Shown in pieces: positions 1 through 6,818 of a stretch of DNA of 20,541 bases. The stretch covers positions 1 through 20,541 of the forward strand of contig JANMZX010000420.1 in assembly GCA_031383745.1 (NCBI GenBank), in the 5' to 3' direction. Position 1 is the stretch's first letter. Every line of letters begins with the position of its first letter. The DNA is from CAISIP01 sp031383745 (lineage in GTDB: Bacteria; Pseudomonadota; Gammaproteobacteria; Burkholderiales; Burkholderiaceae_C). Below the pieces are notes generated by a model that searched no databases, was not told the origin of the DNA, and worked only from the letters and a program-made list of their open reading frames with translations. Both the position numbers and the translations under genes were made by a program.

Positions 1-141
1 ATGGAGGTGCCCTATGTGTTCGACCCGACCATCAACCTGCTGGCGCTGGTGTTCTCAGCCGCCATCGGCGTGATCTTCGGCTACTTCCCGGCGCGCCGCG
101 CCGCACGCATGGACCCGATCGAGGCCCTGCGTCACGAGTGA
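1..141 (+). CDS. ABC transporter permease, FtsX/MacB type, C-terminal end (partial)
   Basis: Only the last 46 residues are in the window; the gene starts upstream of base 1. The piece shows a final transmembrane segment (about residues 11-30, rich in Leu, Ala, Val and Ile) followed by the cytoplasmic ending PARRAARMDPIEALRHE. That ending is the hallmark of MacB/LolC/FtsX-fold permeases, which use ATP to drive export or extraction of lipoproteins, peptides or macrolides across the envelope. The ATG at base 1 lies inside the conserved C-terminal part, so it is not the real start. The stop overlaps the end of the convergent small gene on the other strand by 10 bases. The substrate cannot be told from this fragment. 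The partner ATPase and membrane-fusion protein would be expected upstream, outside the window. Confidence 0.9.
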   Translation: MEVPYVFDPTINLLALVFSAAIGVIFGYFPARRAARMDPIEALRHE

Positions 142-350
142 CGCTTGTTCCGCCAGGTCGACAGATTGCCCTCCCAGCGGCAACCGAACGCCAGGCAACG
201 GAACCGGCGGATCGACACCAGCATGCCCAGCAGCCGGTCCAGGCCGCGTCGCGGGATGCGCGAGACCGGCCCGGCGCACATCGGGCAGCAGTTCGGGGAG
301 GCCGGGCCAAGGGGTCGGTTCACAGGGTCCGGATGCTGCTTCTTCTTCAA
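132..350 (-). CDS. small zinc-ribbon-like protein (hypothetical)
   Basis: A 72-residue protein with C-P-M-C about residues 23-26 and a second pair C-x4-C about residues 52-57 (RCLAFGC), followed by RWEG. This looks like a small zinc ribbon. Between the pairs is a basic stretch (RIPRRGLDRLLG). Proteobacteria carry similar short proteins of unknown role. I chose a TTG start at 348-350 because GAAGGA stands at good Shine-Dalgarno distance and a candidate promoter lies 55-85 bases upstream. The ATG at 408-410 falls inside that promoter's -10 and has no ribosome site. The gene converges on and overlaps the ABC permease end by 10 bases. The C-terminal half matches the pattern of a real protein; the exact start is uncertain. 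Confidence 0.6.
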   Translation of the reverse strand: MKKKQHPDPVNRPLGPASPNCCPMCAGPVSRIPRRGLDRLLGMLVSIRRFRCLAFGCRWEGNLSTWRNKRHS

Positions 351-405
351 ACGAAAGTCCTTCGTGTGGCAGGGCCCCGGCGCAGGGCTGGCCGGGCATG
401 GACCC

Positions 406-436
406 ACCATAGGCGCAACAACCGGGCGCGTCTGGG
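406..436 (-). promoter_or_regulatory. candidate promoter of the zinc-ribbon gene
   Basis: Read on the minus strand, CCCAGAC (436-430) is followed after 17 bases by CTATGGT (412-406). Spacing and sequence match the other promoters of this window. It is arranged back to back with the SDR promoter, the two upstream elements being about 9 bases apart. Confidence 0.4.
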
Positions 437-475
437 CGCAAACGCACAGTGGAGCCGGTGGCAGTGCTCTACCGT
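436..475 (+). promoter_or_regulatory. candidate promoter of the SDR gene
   Basis: The upstream element GCGCAAACGCACAG (436-449) is identical over 14 bases to the one before the gene at 5386. CACAGTG (445-451) is followed after 17 bases by CTACCGT (469-475). This geometry recurs across the window. It predicts transcription starting near 482, which supports the ATG at 518 and excludes upstream starts. Confidence 0.55.
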
Positions 476-517
476 ATTGGCAAGCGGCGCACACCGCACC
501 GACAACGAAGGGCATCC

Positions 518-1267
518 ATGTTGAAGAACAAAGTCGCGCTGGTCACCGGCGCAGCCTCGGGGATCGGCCGGGCCATCGCACTGGTGTGGGCCCGCGAGGG
601 CGCGCAGGTAGTAGTGTCGGACATCGAACCCGTGGCTGGCGAAGCGACCGCGCAGCTAGTGCGTGAGCAGGGCGGCGACGCCATCTTTGTGGCCGCGGAC
701 GCCGGCCAGGCGGACGACGCAATGCGGCTGGTGCAACGGGCGGTGGCCCACTACGGTCGGCTCGACGTGGCCTGCAACAACGCCGGCATCGGCGGGCCGA
801 GCGCCCCGCTGGCCGAGTACCCGCTGGACGGCTGGGCGCAGGTCATCAACACCAACCTGTCCGGCGTATTTTTCGGCATGCGCCAGCAGATTGCCGCCAT
901 GGCAAGGAGCGGTGGCGGCAGCATCGTGAACATGGCCTCCGTGCTGGGAGCGGTCGGGTTCGCCGGCAGCGCCGCCTACACCGCGGCCAAACACGGCGTG
1001 ATCGGCCTCACGCAGGCCGCAGCGCTGGAATATGGCGTGCAGGGCATCCGCATCAACGCGGTCGGGCCGGGTTTCATCCGCACGCCGATGATCGCGGGGC
1101 TGGCCGCGGATGCGGCCATCGATGCGGCGCTGGTGGCAGCGCACCCGATCGGGCGGCTGGGCCAACCCGAGGAAGTGGCCGAACTGGTGGCGTGGTTGTC
1201 GAGCAGCCGCGCCTCGTTCGTCACCGGGGCCTACTATCCTGTGGACGGCGGCTACCTTGCGCGCTGA
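518..1267 (+). CDS. short-chain dehydrogenase/reductase (SDR) family oxidoreductase
   Basis: A 249-residue classical SDR, the usual length for the family. It is a cytoplasmic NAD(P)-dependent oxidoreductase acting on an alcohol or ketone. Visible motifs are the nucleotide-binding TGAASGIG (10-17), NNAG (87-90), the catalytic Ser141, Tyr154 and Lys158 (YTAAK), and the PG pair after strand six (184-185). Asp35 at the end of the second strand favours NAD(H) over NADP(H). The ending VDGGYLAR is typical of the family. The start is the ATG after GAAGGG. An in-frame ATG at 447 is rejected because it lies within the candidate promoter. The next gene begins only 4 bases after the stop, so the two are probably co-transcribed. 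The substrate is unknown. Confidence 0.93.
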   Translation: MLKNKVALVTGAASGIGRAIALVWAREGAQVVVSDIEPVAGEATAQLVREQGGDAIFVAADAGQADDAMRLVQRAVAHYGRLDVACNNAGIGGPSAPLAEYPLDGWAQVINTNLSGVFFGMRQQIAAMARSGGGSIVNMASVLGAVGFAGSAAYTAAKHGVIGLTQAAALEYGVQGIRINAVGPGFIRTPMIAGLAADAAIDAALVAAHPIGRLGQPEEVAELVAWLSSSRASFVTGAYYPVDGGYLAR

Positions 1268-1271
1268 CCGC

Positions 1272-2168
1272 ATGCCGCGGCGCCTGCGCCTGCTCGGCTC
1301 GCTGGCCTGGCTGGTGGCAGCGGCCCTGGTGCCGGCGGCCGCCGCCGAACCGAGCGACGCGCCGACGGAACAGTCGCTGCGCGCCCGCCACGCGGCGCTG
1401 TCGGGCCAGTTGCAGCAGAACCCGTTCCAGCGCCCGCTGGTGCTGGAATCGACGGAGACACCCGACGCGCTGGCCGGACACATCCATGCCGTGCTCGATA
1501 CGCCTTTTGCACAGGTCCAGGCCGCACTCGCCGACCCGCGTGCCTGGTGCGAGATCCTGTCGCTGCACAGCAATACCAAATACTGCCGCGCCACGGCGCA
1601 GCCGGGTGCCATGTCGATGCTGCTGTATGCGGGCAACAAGACGCCCCAGTCGCTGGCGTCGGCGGTGCGCATGGAGATGGCGTTCACGGTAGTCGCCGAC
1701 ACACCCGGCCTGCTGGCGATCGGGCTGCGTTCGGACAACGGGCCGCTGGGCACCAGCGACTACCGGGTGACGCTGGCGGCGATTCCGCTGGCCGACGGCA
1801 AGACCTACATCCAGCTCGGTTATGCCACGGCCACCAATACCCTGGGGCGCCTGGCCATGCAGGCCTACCTGGCCACCGCGGGCCGGGGCAAGGTCGGGTT
1901 CACCCGCACCGGGTTGCAGCCCGACGGTCAGCCCGCCTACCTGGGCGGAGCGCGGGGCGCAGTCGAGCGCAACACCATGCGCTACCACCTCGCGATCGAC
2001 GCCTACCTGGCCTCCTTGCGGGTGGCCGCGCCGCTGCAGTTCGAGTCGCGGCTGCAGGCCTGGTTCAGCGCCACAGAACGCTATCCGCGCCAGCTGTACG
2101 AAATGGACCGCCCGACCTATGTGGCCATGAAACGTGAAGAACACCTGCGCCAGCAGGCGGCCCCCTGA
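1272..2168 (+). CDS. secreted protein of unknown function, possibly START-like
   Basis: A 298-residue protein with a clear signal peptide (MPRRLRLLGSLAWLVAAALV, cleavage probably after residue 25 in the AAAA stretch), so it is likely periplasmic. The segment from about residue 60 (TPFAQVQAALADPRAWCEIL, then NTKYC with a second Cys) has the pattern of a START/SRPBCC lipid-binding fold, in which a helix-grip pocket carries a hydrophobic ligand. I infer the fold from that pattern only. It has no motif for a catalytic family. It starts 4 bases after the SDR stop, which suggests one operon and perhaps a shared hydrophobic substrate. No strong ribosome site is seen, fitting translational coupling. 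Confidence 0.75.
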   Translation: MPRRLRLLGSLAWLVAAALVPAAAAEPSDAPTEQSLRARHAALSGQLQQNPFQRPLVLESTETPDALAGHIHAVLDTPFAQVQAALADPRAWCEILSLHSNTKYCRATAQPGAMSMLLYAGNKTPQSLASAVRMEMAFTVVADTPGLLAIGLRSDNGPLGTSDYRVTLAAIPLADGKTYIQLGYATATNTLGRLAMQAYLATAGRGKVGFTRTGLQPDGQPAYLGGARGAVERNTMRYHLAIDAYLASLRVAAPLQFESRLQAWFSATERYPRQLYEMDRPTYVAMKREEHLRQQAAP

Positions 2169-2237
2169 CGCGCGCGGCGTGCGCCATCGAACAGACCGCC
2201 CCCCGGCGCAGGCCGAACATCACGCCCGGGCTGCAGA

Positions 2238-2267
2238 CACCGTCCGGGCCACACCACCGCCGATACA
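2238..2267 (+). promoter_or_regulatory. weak candidate promoter of the PRC-barrel gene
   Basis: CACCGTC (2238-2244) stands 23 bases before CGATACA (2261-2267), close to the 24-base spacing of the better copies. The ribosome site CCAGGAG follows just before the gene. This is the weakest member of the set. Confidence 0.3.
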
Positions 2268-2291
2268 AGCTAACCACCAGGAGAATCGACC

Positions 2292-3131
2292 ATGCTGCGC
2301 AACACCACGGACCTGCACCACTACGCCATCCATGCCACCGACGGCATGGTCGGCAGCGTGAAGGACCTCTATTTCGACGACCAGGCCTGGGTCATCCGCT
2401 ACCTGGTGGTCGACACCGGCGACTGGTTGCCCGGGCGCAAGGTGCTGGTGTCGCCGATGCTGTTCGAGGTACCCGAGTGGGAGGCGCGCGAGCTGACCGT
2501 GAACAGGACCTGCGAGCAGATCCGCAACAGCCCCGACATCGACACCGAGCGACCGGTATCCCGCCAGCAGGAGGCGGCGTACCTGTCCTACTACAACTAC
2601 CCGTTTTACTGGGGCGGCACCGGCCTGTGGGGCGGCGAGATGTACCCGGAGCTGCTGGGCCCGGCCCGGGGCAGCCTGCTGTCTGCGGTGCCCGGCGCGG
2701 TCGCGGGAGCCGCATCGGGCGATGGCCTGGCGCAGGACCAGGCAGCGCTGGAAGACAAGGGGGACCCGCACCTGCGCAGCTGCCTTGCGGTAACCGGCCA
2801 CCACATCCTGGCGATCGACGGCTCGATCGGCCACGTGAACGGTTTTCTGGTGGATGACCGCACCTGGGCCATCCGCTACCTGGTGGTCGATACCAGCAAC
2901 TGGTGGATGGGCCACAAGGTGCTGATCGCGCCGCTGTGGATCGACGCGGTGGACTGGGCCAGCCGCAGCGTGACGGTCAACCTGACACGCCAGGCGATCC
3001 AGTCCGCGCCGCCCTATGACCCGGCGGTGCAACCGGACCGTGCGCAGGAACTGCGGCTCTACCAGCACTATGAGCGGCCCGACTACTGGACGCCAGCGGC
3101 AGACCAGGAGCGGCCCAGCCTGCGGGCCTGA
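2292..3131 (+). CDS. tandem PRC-barrel domain protein
   Basis: A 279-residue protein with two PRC-barrel repeats. One lies at about residues 5-75 (core VGSVKDLYFDDQAWVIRYLV). The other lies at about 170-240 (core IGHVNGFLVDDRTWAIRYLV). The two are clearly related, sharing the run IRYLVVDT and a following W..G.KVL. PRC-barrels are small beta-barrels found in photosynthetic reaction-centre H subunits and RimM; stand-alone copies are common near stress genes and their role is not settled. The linker (about 90-150) is rich in Tyr, Gly and Ala. No signal peptide is seen, so it is probably cytoplasmic. The start follows CCAGGAG by 6 bases. It stands alone, with an intergenic gap on each side. Confidence 0.9.
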   Translation: MLRNTTDLHHYAIHATDGMVGSVKDLYFDDQAWVIRYLVVDTGDWLPGRKVLVSPMLFEVPEWEARELTVNRTCEQIRNSPDIDTERPVSRQQEAAYLSYYNYPFYWGGTGLWGGEMYPELLGPARGSLLSAVPGAVAGAASGDGLAQDQAALEDKGDPHLRSCLAVTGHHILAIDGSIGHVNGFLVDDRTWAIRYLVVDTSNWWMGHKVLIAPLWIDAVDWASRSVTVNLTRQAIQSAPPYDPAVQPDRAQELRLYQHYERPDYWTPAADQERPSLRA

Positions 3132-3156
3132 TCGGGCGGCGGCACGCGCCACCCCC

Positions 3157-3188
3157 CGGAGTTGCTTCGCCCTGCGGGCTGCGCTCCG
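3157..3188. terminator. hairpin between convergent genes
   Basis: Outer arms CGGAG (3157-3161) and CTCCG (3184-3188) enclose an inner GCCC-TGC-GGGC hairpin. It sits between the PRC-barrel stop and the end of the minus-strand stress protein. There is no T tract, so intrinsic termination is uncertain. Confidence 0.35.
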
Positions 3189-3216
3189 AGCCCCTGGTGA
3201 ACCGGTCCGGCAGGAC

Positions 3217-3540
3217 TCACGCGGATGGCGGCTGCGGCTGCCCGCCCGAGAGCACGGCAGCAGCCTGGGCCTGCTGCTGCATGTTGCCCTGCACCACCAG
3301 CACGAACTTGCCGCTGGCGATCGCCGCCTCGAACGGCAGCACCTGCGCCCGGTGCACGCCGATACCGGCCAGCGCTGCATGCAGCACGCCAATACCGCCC
3401 ACCGCCACGACGGCCGGACCGCGCGTGCCCACCAGGGCCAGCTGTTCCACGTCGAAGCCCGAGCTGCCCAGGGCCCGGATCGCCTGGTTGGCCTCGCCGT
3501 GGGTGTCGAAAACATGGGCCGGAATGGTCTCGATGAACAT
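3217..3540 (-). CDS. short relative of the DUF1269/general stress protein family
   Basis: A 107-residue protein. The N-terminal part (residues 10-40, HVFDTHGEANQAIRALGSSG then FDVEQLALVG) matches the start of the general-stress proteins often labelled DUF1269 or YflT-like. The C-terminal part (VLPFEAAIASGKFVLVVQGN) matches their end. The long Gly-rich hydrophobic middle of full-length members is almost missing, leaving a short segment (VVAVGGIGVLHAALAGIGV). I infer an internally shortened form. The start is the ATG at 3538-3540, preceded by GAAAG; upstream in-frame residues lack a ribosome site. A candidate promoter lies upstream, between this gene and the antiporter end, so it has its own transcript. 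The biochemical role is unknown. Confidence 0.75.
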   Translation of the reverse strand: MFIETIPAHVFDTHGEANQAIRALGSSGFDVEQLALVGTRGPAVVAVGGIGVLHAALAGIGVHRAQVLPFEAAIASGKFVLVVQGNMQQQAQAAAVLSGGQPQPPSA

Positions 3541-3576
3541 GGTGTGCTTTCGGTCTTGGTCGATGGTCGTCGCCCG

Positions 3577-3617
3577 AGTGTCGGGACGACGCGCGCGGCC
3601 GGTCTGTGCGCTCGCAC
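3577..3617 (-). promoter_or_regulatory. candidate promoter of the general stress protein
   Basis: On the minus strand GTGCGAGCGCACAGAC (3617-3602) contains the inverted repeat GTGCG-AG-CGCAC and resembles the upstream elements at 9901 and 13297. CGACACT (3583-3577) follows at 25 bases, start to start. The -10 also lies in an imperfect palindrome CCCGA-CAC-TCGGG (3573-3585). Confidence 0.4.
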
Positions 3618-3653
3618 GCTTAGGGGCTGGCGGGTGCCCCGCGGGCCGACGCA

Positions 3654-5282
3654 TCAGGCGCTGTAGCGCGCCTCCTGCAGGTCCACCTCGCGCACCAGCT
3701 TGCGCAGCACGATGTCCTTGACTCCATGGGCGCTCGCCGATGCCAGCAGCTCCTCGCGTTCTGCGCGCAGCCCGGCGAGGCGCAACTCGCGCTCGATCGC
3801 ATCCATGGTGCCCGGCGCCAGAAAGGCCGCGTCGTCATCGGCATACTGGTCCTGTCGCTGGCGGTAACGCGCGGCGATACGTACCGATGCGTGCGTGTAG
3901 AGCAGCTTCTGGTGCGGGTCCTGTGGCAAGGTCTCGGCAGCCAGCAGCACCGCGCGCACAGCCGCCTCCGCAGCGGCCGAACGCGCCTTGTTCTCTTCGC
4001 CGTGGCGCGGCGGCTCGGCCGGCAGGTCCAGGCCACGCAAGGCACGCGGCAAGACCACCGTGGCCAGCACGAGCGACAACACGATCACGCCGGCCGCCAG
4101 CGCGATCGCCAGGTCGCGCCCCGGAAACGCCGCCCCGTTGGCCAGCGTCAGCGGCAGCGTCAGCACACCAGCCAGTGTGATGGCACCGCGCACCCCGGCC
4201 ACCGACATGGCCAGCACCAGCCGCCGATACACCGCCGGCAGCGGTGGGGTGCCGGTGCCGGACCGCATGAATGCAATCCGCACCGAGGCCCACACCCAGG
4301 CGAAGCGCAGGGTCGCCAGCGCCAGCACGATCAGCGTCACGTAGATCAGAAGCCAACCCGGGTTCTCGTGGCCGGTCAACAGCACCGTTGCAGGCGCTGC
4401 GCCCACGATCTCCGGAATCTGCTCGCCCAGCAGAACGAACACGATGCCGTTGGCGGCGAATTGCACCGTGTCCCACACGGCGGTGCGTCGGATGCGGGTG
4501 ATCGCCTGCCAGTGGTGGTGCGGCGTCAGCCCCATCGTGATGCCGGCGGCGACCGCGGCAAGAATGCCGGAGCAGTGCAGCGACTCCGCCAGCAGGTAGA
4601 CCGCCGACGGGATCAGCAGTGTCGTGAGGATCTGGGCGCCACCGCCATCCTTGGTGTAGACCGGCGACCAGGACCGCGCCATGGTGAGCAGCCAGGTGAC
4701 CGCCGCACCGATACCCAGGCCACCCAGCGCGACCCAGACAAAACCGAGCAGCGCATCGGCCACCGAGAACACGCCAGTCAGCGTGGCGGCCACCGCGACG
4801 CGCATGCAGACCAGGCCCGAGGCATCGTTGAACAGCGACTCGCCCTCCAGTATGCGGCGCATGCGCAGCGGCATCGGAGCGCGCGAGGCGATGGCCGATA
4901 CCGCGATGGGATCGGTCGGAGAGATCACCGCGGCCAACGCGAAGGCCACCGGCAGCGGCAGCGCCGGAATCAACCAGTGGATGAACCAGCCGACCCCGAG
5001 CACCGTGCACACCACCAGGCCCAGCGCCAGGGTGAGGATGGTGGGCGCATCGTTGACCAGGTCGTCTTTCGGGATGCGCCAGCCGTCCAGGAACAGCAAG
5101 GGCGGCAGCAGCACCAGAAAGAAGACCTCGGGGTCCAGGTCGACCGGCGCCAGGTTCGAATAGTAGATCGCCGCGCCGAGCGCGACCTGCACCAGCGGCA
5201 CCGGCACCCGCGTTGCGCGCGCCAGCATGCCGCTGAGCACCACACCCAGCAGCAAGGCGAAAACAGCACCGGCTAGTTCCAT
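3654..5282 (-). CDS. Na+/H+ antiporter, CPA1 family
   Basis: A 542-residue inner-membrane protein of the monovalent cation:proton antiporter-1 family (NhaP/YjcE type), which expels Na+ or K+ in exchange for protons and helps with pH and salt stress. About twelve hydrophobic segments fill residues 1-420. Family motifs are LLPPLLFLDGW (58-68), ISPTDPIAVSAI (120-131, with ion-binding Asp124), ESLFNDA (148-154, with the Asn152-Asp153 pair) and GVRGAIT in a late helix. A cytoplasmic tail of about 110 residues is rich in Arg, Glu and Ala and probably regulatory. The ATG start precedes a typical hydrophobic first helix. The gene is divergent from the 5386 gene across 103 bases. Ion preference cannot be read from the sequence. 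Confidence 0.93.
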   Translation of the reverse strand: MELAGAVFALLLGVVLSGMLARATRVPVPLVQVALGAAIYYSNLAPVDLDPEVFFLVLLPPLLFLDGWRIPKDDLVNDAPTILTLALGLVVCTVLGVGWFIHWLIPALPLPVAFALAAVISPTDPIAVSAIASRAPMPLRMRRILEGESLFNDASGLVCMRVAVAATLTGVFSVADALLGFVWVALGGLGIGAAVTWLLTMARSWSPVYTKDGGGAQILTTLLIPSAVYLLAESLHCSGILAAVAAGITMGLTPHHHWQAITRIRRTAVWDTVQFAANGIVFVLLGEQIPEIVGAAPATVLLTGHENPGWLLIYVTLIVLALATLRFAWVWASVRIAFMRSGTGTPPLPAVYRRLVLAMSVAGVRGAITLAGVLTLPLTLANGAAFPGRDLAIALAAGVIVLSLVLATVVLPRALRGLDLPAEPPRHGEENKARSAAAEAAVRAVLLAAETLPQDPHQKLLYTHASVRIAARYRQRQDQYADDDAAFLAPGTMDAIERELRLAGLRAEREELLASASAHGVKDIVLRKLVREVDLQEARYSA

Positions 5283-5337
5283 GGGTCAATGCGTCGGATC
5301 ATGTCGCCAGCATGCCCCGCGCCGGCACGCCACGCCG

Positions 5338-5378
5338 TGCGCAAACGCACAGACGACCCGGCCGCCATGGACTACCGT
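5338..5378 (+). promoter_or_regulatory. candidate promoter giving a leaderless mRNA
   Basis: CGTGC-GCAAAC-GCACA spans 5338-5351. CACAGAC (5348-5354) is followed after 17 bases by CTACCGT (5372-5378). The ATG at 5386 begins 8 bases after the -10, so the message would start at or next to the start codon. No Shine-Dalgarno is present, which agrees. Confidence 0.55.
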
Positions 5379-5385
5379 AAGCCCC

Positions 5386-5871
5386 ATGCTCCACACACCC
5401 CTGTGCCCCGACCCCTGGCTGCAGGCTGCGAATGACCCGTACCCCGGGTGGTCGCCGCAGGCAGTCATGGACCAGCAGTTCGTCCAGATGCTGGACATTT
5501 TCCGGCCCAGCGGCGGACTGGCCTCGATCTCGGAACTGCGGCACGCGCTGCAGGCCGTTGGCGCGGCGCAGCACAACGCGCTGGATGGCTGGATCCGGGC
5601 CCGCAGCGTTATTTGCTTCGAGTGGCAGACACGCAGCTGGCTGCCCTGGTTCCAGTTCAATCGCAAGACGCTGGTGCCCCATGCCCCGTTGCAGCGGGTG
5701 CTGGCCGAACTCAACGCGGTGCACGAGCCTTGGGATGTCGCCTGCTGGTTCGCGCAGGCCAACCCGTCGCTGCAGGGCCACGCCCCGGTGGATTGCCTGC
5801 TGTCCGACCTGCGTGGCGTGCTGCATGCTGCCTGCGTGGACAGCGTGATCGCCAACGGCCGCAGCGGATGA
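5386..5871 (+). CDS. MbcA/ParS/Xre-antitoxin-like domain protein without a toxin neighbour
   Basis: A 161-residue soluble protein. The C-terminal half (about 90-155) has the pattern of the MbcA/ParS/Xre antitoxin C-terminal (DUF2384) domain: FQFNRKTLVP, then VLAELN, PWDVACWFAQANPSLQGHAP and a final DLRGVLHAA helix. In antitoxins of this type that domain binds an RES-type toxin. Here no RES gene or other toxin lies on either side. The N-terminal half (about 28-75) is helical and could be a degenerate helix-turn-helix (SISELRHALQAVG), but this is inference. Domain assignment is by pattern only. The start is set by the promoter: transcription would begin almost at the ATG. It is divergent from the antiporter. 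Confidence 0.7.
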   Translation: MLHTPLCPDPWLQAANDPYPGWSPQAVMDQQFVQMLDIFRPSGGLASISELRHALQAVGAAQHNALDGWIRARSVICFEWQTRSWLPWFQFNRKTLVPHAPLQRVLAELNAVHEPWDVACWFAQANPSLQGHAPVDCLLSDLRGVLHAACVDSVIANGRSG

Positions 5872-5913
5872 ATCGCCGGCCTGCGCCGGCACCACAACCC
5901 AACGCCCGCTCGG

Positions 5914-5954
5914 TCTGCCACCGCACAGAGAAGGCAGCGCACCAGCCGCACACT
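5914..5954 (+). promoter_or_regulatory. candidate promoter of the collagen-like lipoprotein/DUF3309 pair
   Basis: The segment TCTGCCACCGCACAGAG (5914-5930) differs at four positions from the 13297 element. CACAGAG (5924-5930) is followed after 17 bases by GCACACT (5948-5954). The same GCACACT occurs before DUF1328 and before the gene at 7587. Transcription would start near 5961. Confidence 0.5.
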
Positions 5955-5982
5955 GGGCACTTCACACCAAAAGGATTTCAAC

Positions 5983-6228
5983 ATGAATAGTCTCAAAATC
6001 TCCATCGCGCTCGTCGCCGCGCTCAGCCTGATGGCCTGTGACCGGCCCACCGTCGTCACCGTGCCCGCCACAACGGTGACCGTCCCCGGACCGGCTGGCG
6101 CAACAGGCGCAACGGGTGCCACCGGCAGTACCGGCAGTACCGGCAGCACCGGCGACACCGGCGCAACCGGCAAATCCGGCACCGGCAGCACCGTGATCGT
6201 GATGCCGGCTGCACCGGCCTCGAATTGA
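5983..6228 (+). CDS. small collagen-like (G-X-T)n lipoprotein
   Basis: An 81-residue protein with a lipoprotein signal peptide and lipobox L-M-A-C (Cys19), so it is predicted to be lipid-anchored. A Val/Thr-rich linker leads to 11 collagen-type triplets (about residues 36-68), mostly GAT or GST. It ends in the tail STVIVMPAAPASN. Gly-X-Thr triplets are known from bacterial collagen-like surface proteins, where they can form triple helices and Thr can carry sugar. Whether 11 triplets suffice is unknown. It is a shorter paralogue of the protein at 10492-10836, with a similar tail. The start follows AAAAGGA. DUF3309 begins 28 bases after the stop, so both are probably one transcript. Confidence 0.8.
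   Translation: MNSLKISIALVAALSLMACDRPTVVTVPATTVTVPGPAGATGATGATGSTGSTGSTGDTGATGKSGTGSTVIVMPAAPASN
6091..6180 (+). repeat. tandem 9-base units coding G-X-T triplets
   Basis: Degenerate units of the form ACCGGCAGT or GCAACCGGC are repeated in frame. They form the collagen-like part of the lipoprotein. Slippage between units would change the number of triplets without breaking the frame. Confidence 0.75.
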
Positions 6229-6256
6229 ACCCCCGAGCAAACAACCGGAGAACGCC

Positions 6257-6415
6257 ATGAGCCTTGGAACCATCGTATTGATCGTCCTGATCCTGATGCT
6301 GATCGGGGTGTTTCCCGCGTGGCCGCACAGCACCAGCTGGGGCTACGGGCCCAGCGGTGCATTGGGCGTGGTGGTGATCATCGCGCTCGTGTTGCTGCTC
6401 ACCGGCAGGCTCTGA
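6257..6415 (+). CDS. DUF3309 family small membrane protein
   Basis: A 52-residue protein with two hydrophobic segments (about 2-19 and 32-50) around the motif PAWPHSTSWGYGPSG. This motif and length are characteristic of DUF3309, often found near stress genes and of unknown function. It is expected in the inner membrane as a small hairpin. The ATG follows CCGGAG. It lies 28 bases after the collagen-like lipoprotein stop and ends facing DUF1328 across a strong hairpin, so it is the last gene of its transcript. Confidence 0.85.
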   Translation: MSLGTIVLIVLILMLIGVFPAWPHSTSWGYGPSGALGVVVIIALVLLLTGRL

Positions 6416-6464
6416 CTAGGCCGGCCCGGGCGGCGGCATCGCGCTGCCACCCGGCCCCGGGCGA

Positions 6465-6488
6465 GCCACCCCCGCGCGTGCGGGTGGC
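6465..6488. terminator. hairpin between convergent DUF3309 and DUF1328 genes
   Basis: Arms GCCACCC (6465-6471) and GGGTGGC (6482-6488) form a perfect 7-base-pair stem around a GC-rich loop. It lies 50 bases after DUF3309 and 14 beyond DUF1328. There is no T tract, so it may act as a bidirectional, factor-assisted stop. Confidence 0.45.
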
Positions 6489-6501
6489 CGCCTGCATGCG
6501 C

Positions 6502-6666
6502 TCAGTTCCTGCGCAGCAACCCGAACAGGAAACTCGCAATCGCCAGCACCGCAAACACGACAAACAGAACCTTGCCGATCCCCATCGCACCGGCGGCGAT
6601 GCCGCCGAATCCGAACAGGGCCGCGATCAGGGCGATGACGAAGAAGACAACAGCGTAATGCAGCAT
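6502..6666 (-). CDS. DUF1328 family small membrane protein
   Basis: A 54-residue protein with two membrane segments (about 4-26 and 31-50), a GFGGIAAGAMGIGK loop and the basic end LLRRN. Length and pattern match DUF1328 (YtjA-like) proteins, small inner-membrane proteins linked to envelope stress and of unknown mechanism. The ATG is preceded by GGGAGGTG at good distance. It is divergent from the response-regulator gene. Their shared control region holds GCACACT and GTCCGCTGG on this gene's strand and a GTAG-N8-CTAC inverted repeat, so it is a good candidate target of that regulator. Confidence 0.9.
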   Translation of the reverse strand: MLHYAVVFFVIALIAALFGFGGIAAGAMGIGKVLFVVFAVLAIASFLFGLLRRN

Positions 6667-6692
6667 GGAACACCTCCCGGTTGGAAAGCCCC

Positions 6693-6782
6693 AGTGTGCG
6701 GCGACACGGCACATACAGCCAGCGGACAGTTGCGTCAGGGCGAATCAGGAATTGGCCCACGCGCCGGTAGGACGGCAACTAC
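6693..6782. promoter_or_regulatory. divergent control region of DUF1328 and the response regulator
   Basis: On the minus strand GTCCGCTGG (6727-6719) precedes GCACACT (6699-6693) at the same spacing as before 7587 and 11063. On the plus strand TGTGC (6694-6698) and GCACA (6709-6713) form an inverted repeat with a longer spacer, followed by TAC. The repeat GTAG-GAC-N5-CTAC (6767-6782) is 37 bases before the regulator's ATG. Confidence 0.5.
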
Positions 6783-6818
6783 ACGCCTGCCGGCGCGGCG
6801 GATGACGATGGGCAGCCC

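Noticed and set aside
361..373. Sequence TTCGTGTGGCAG shared with the 9896 region as a partial operator
   Set aside because: The second arm of the palindrome is missing and the segment lies in the leader of the zinc-ribbon gene, where part of it serves as ribosome site.
3726..5276. 516-codon open frame on the plus strand opposite the antiporter
   Set aside because: Its product is full of Arg, Gln and His with no domain; it mirrors the antiporter's GC-rich third positions, and the antiporter has clear family motifs.
6710..6740. CACATAC as -35 of the response-regulator gene
   Set aside because: At the usual 24-base distance stands GTCAGGG, which fits neither -10 form; the regulator's promoter remains unknown.
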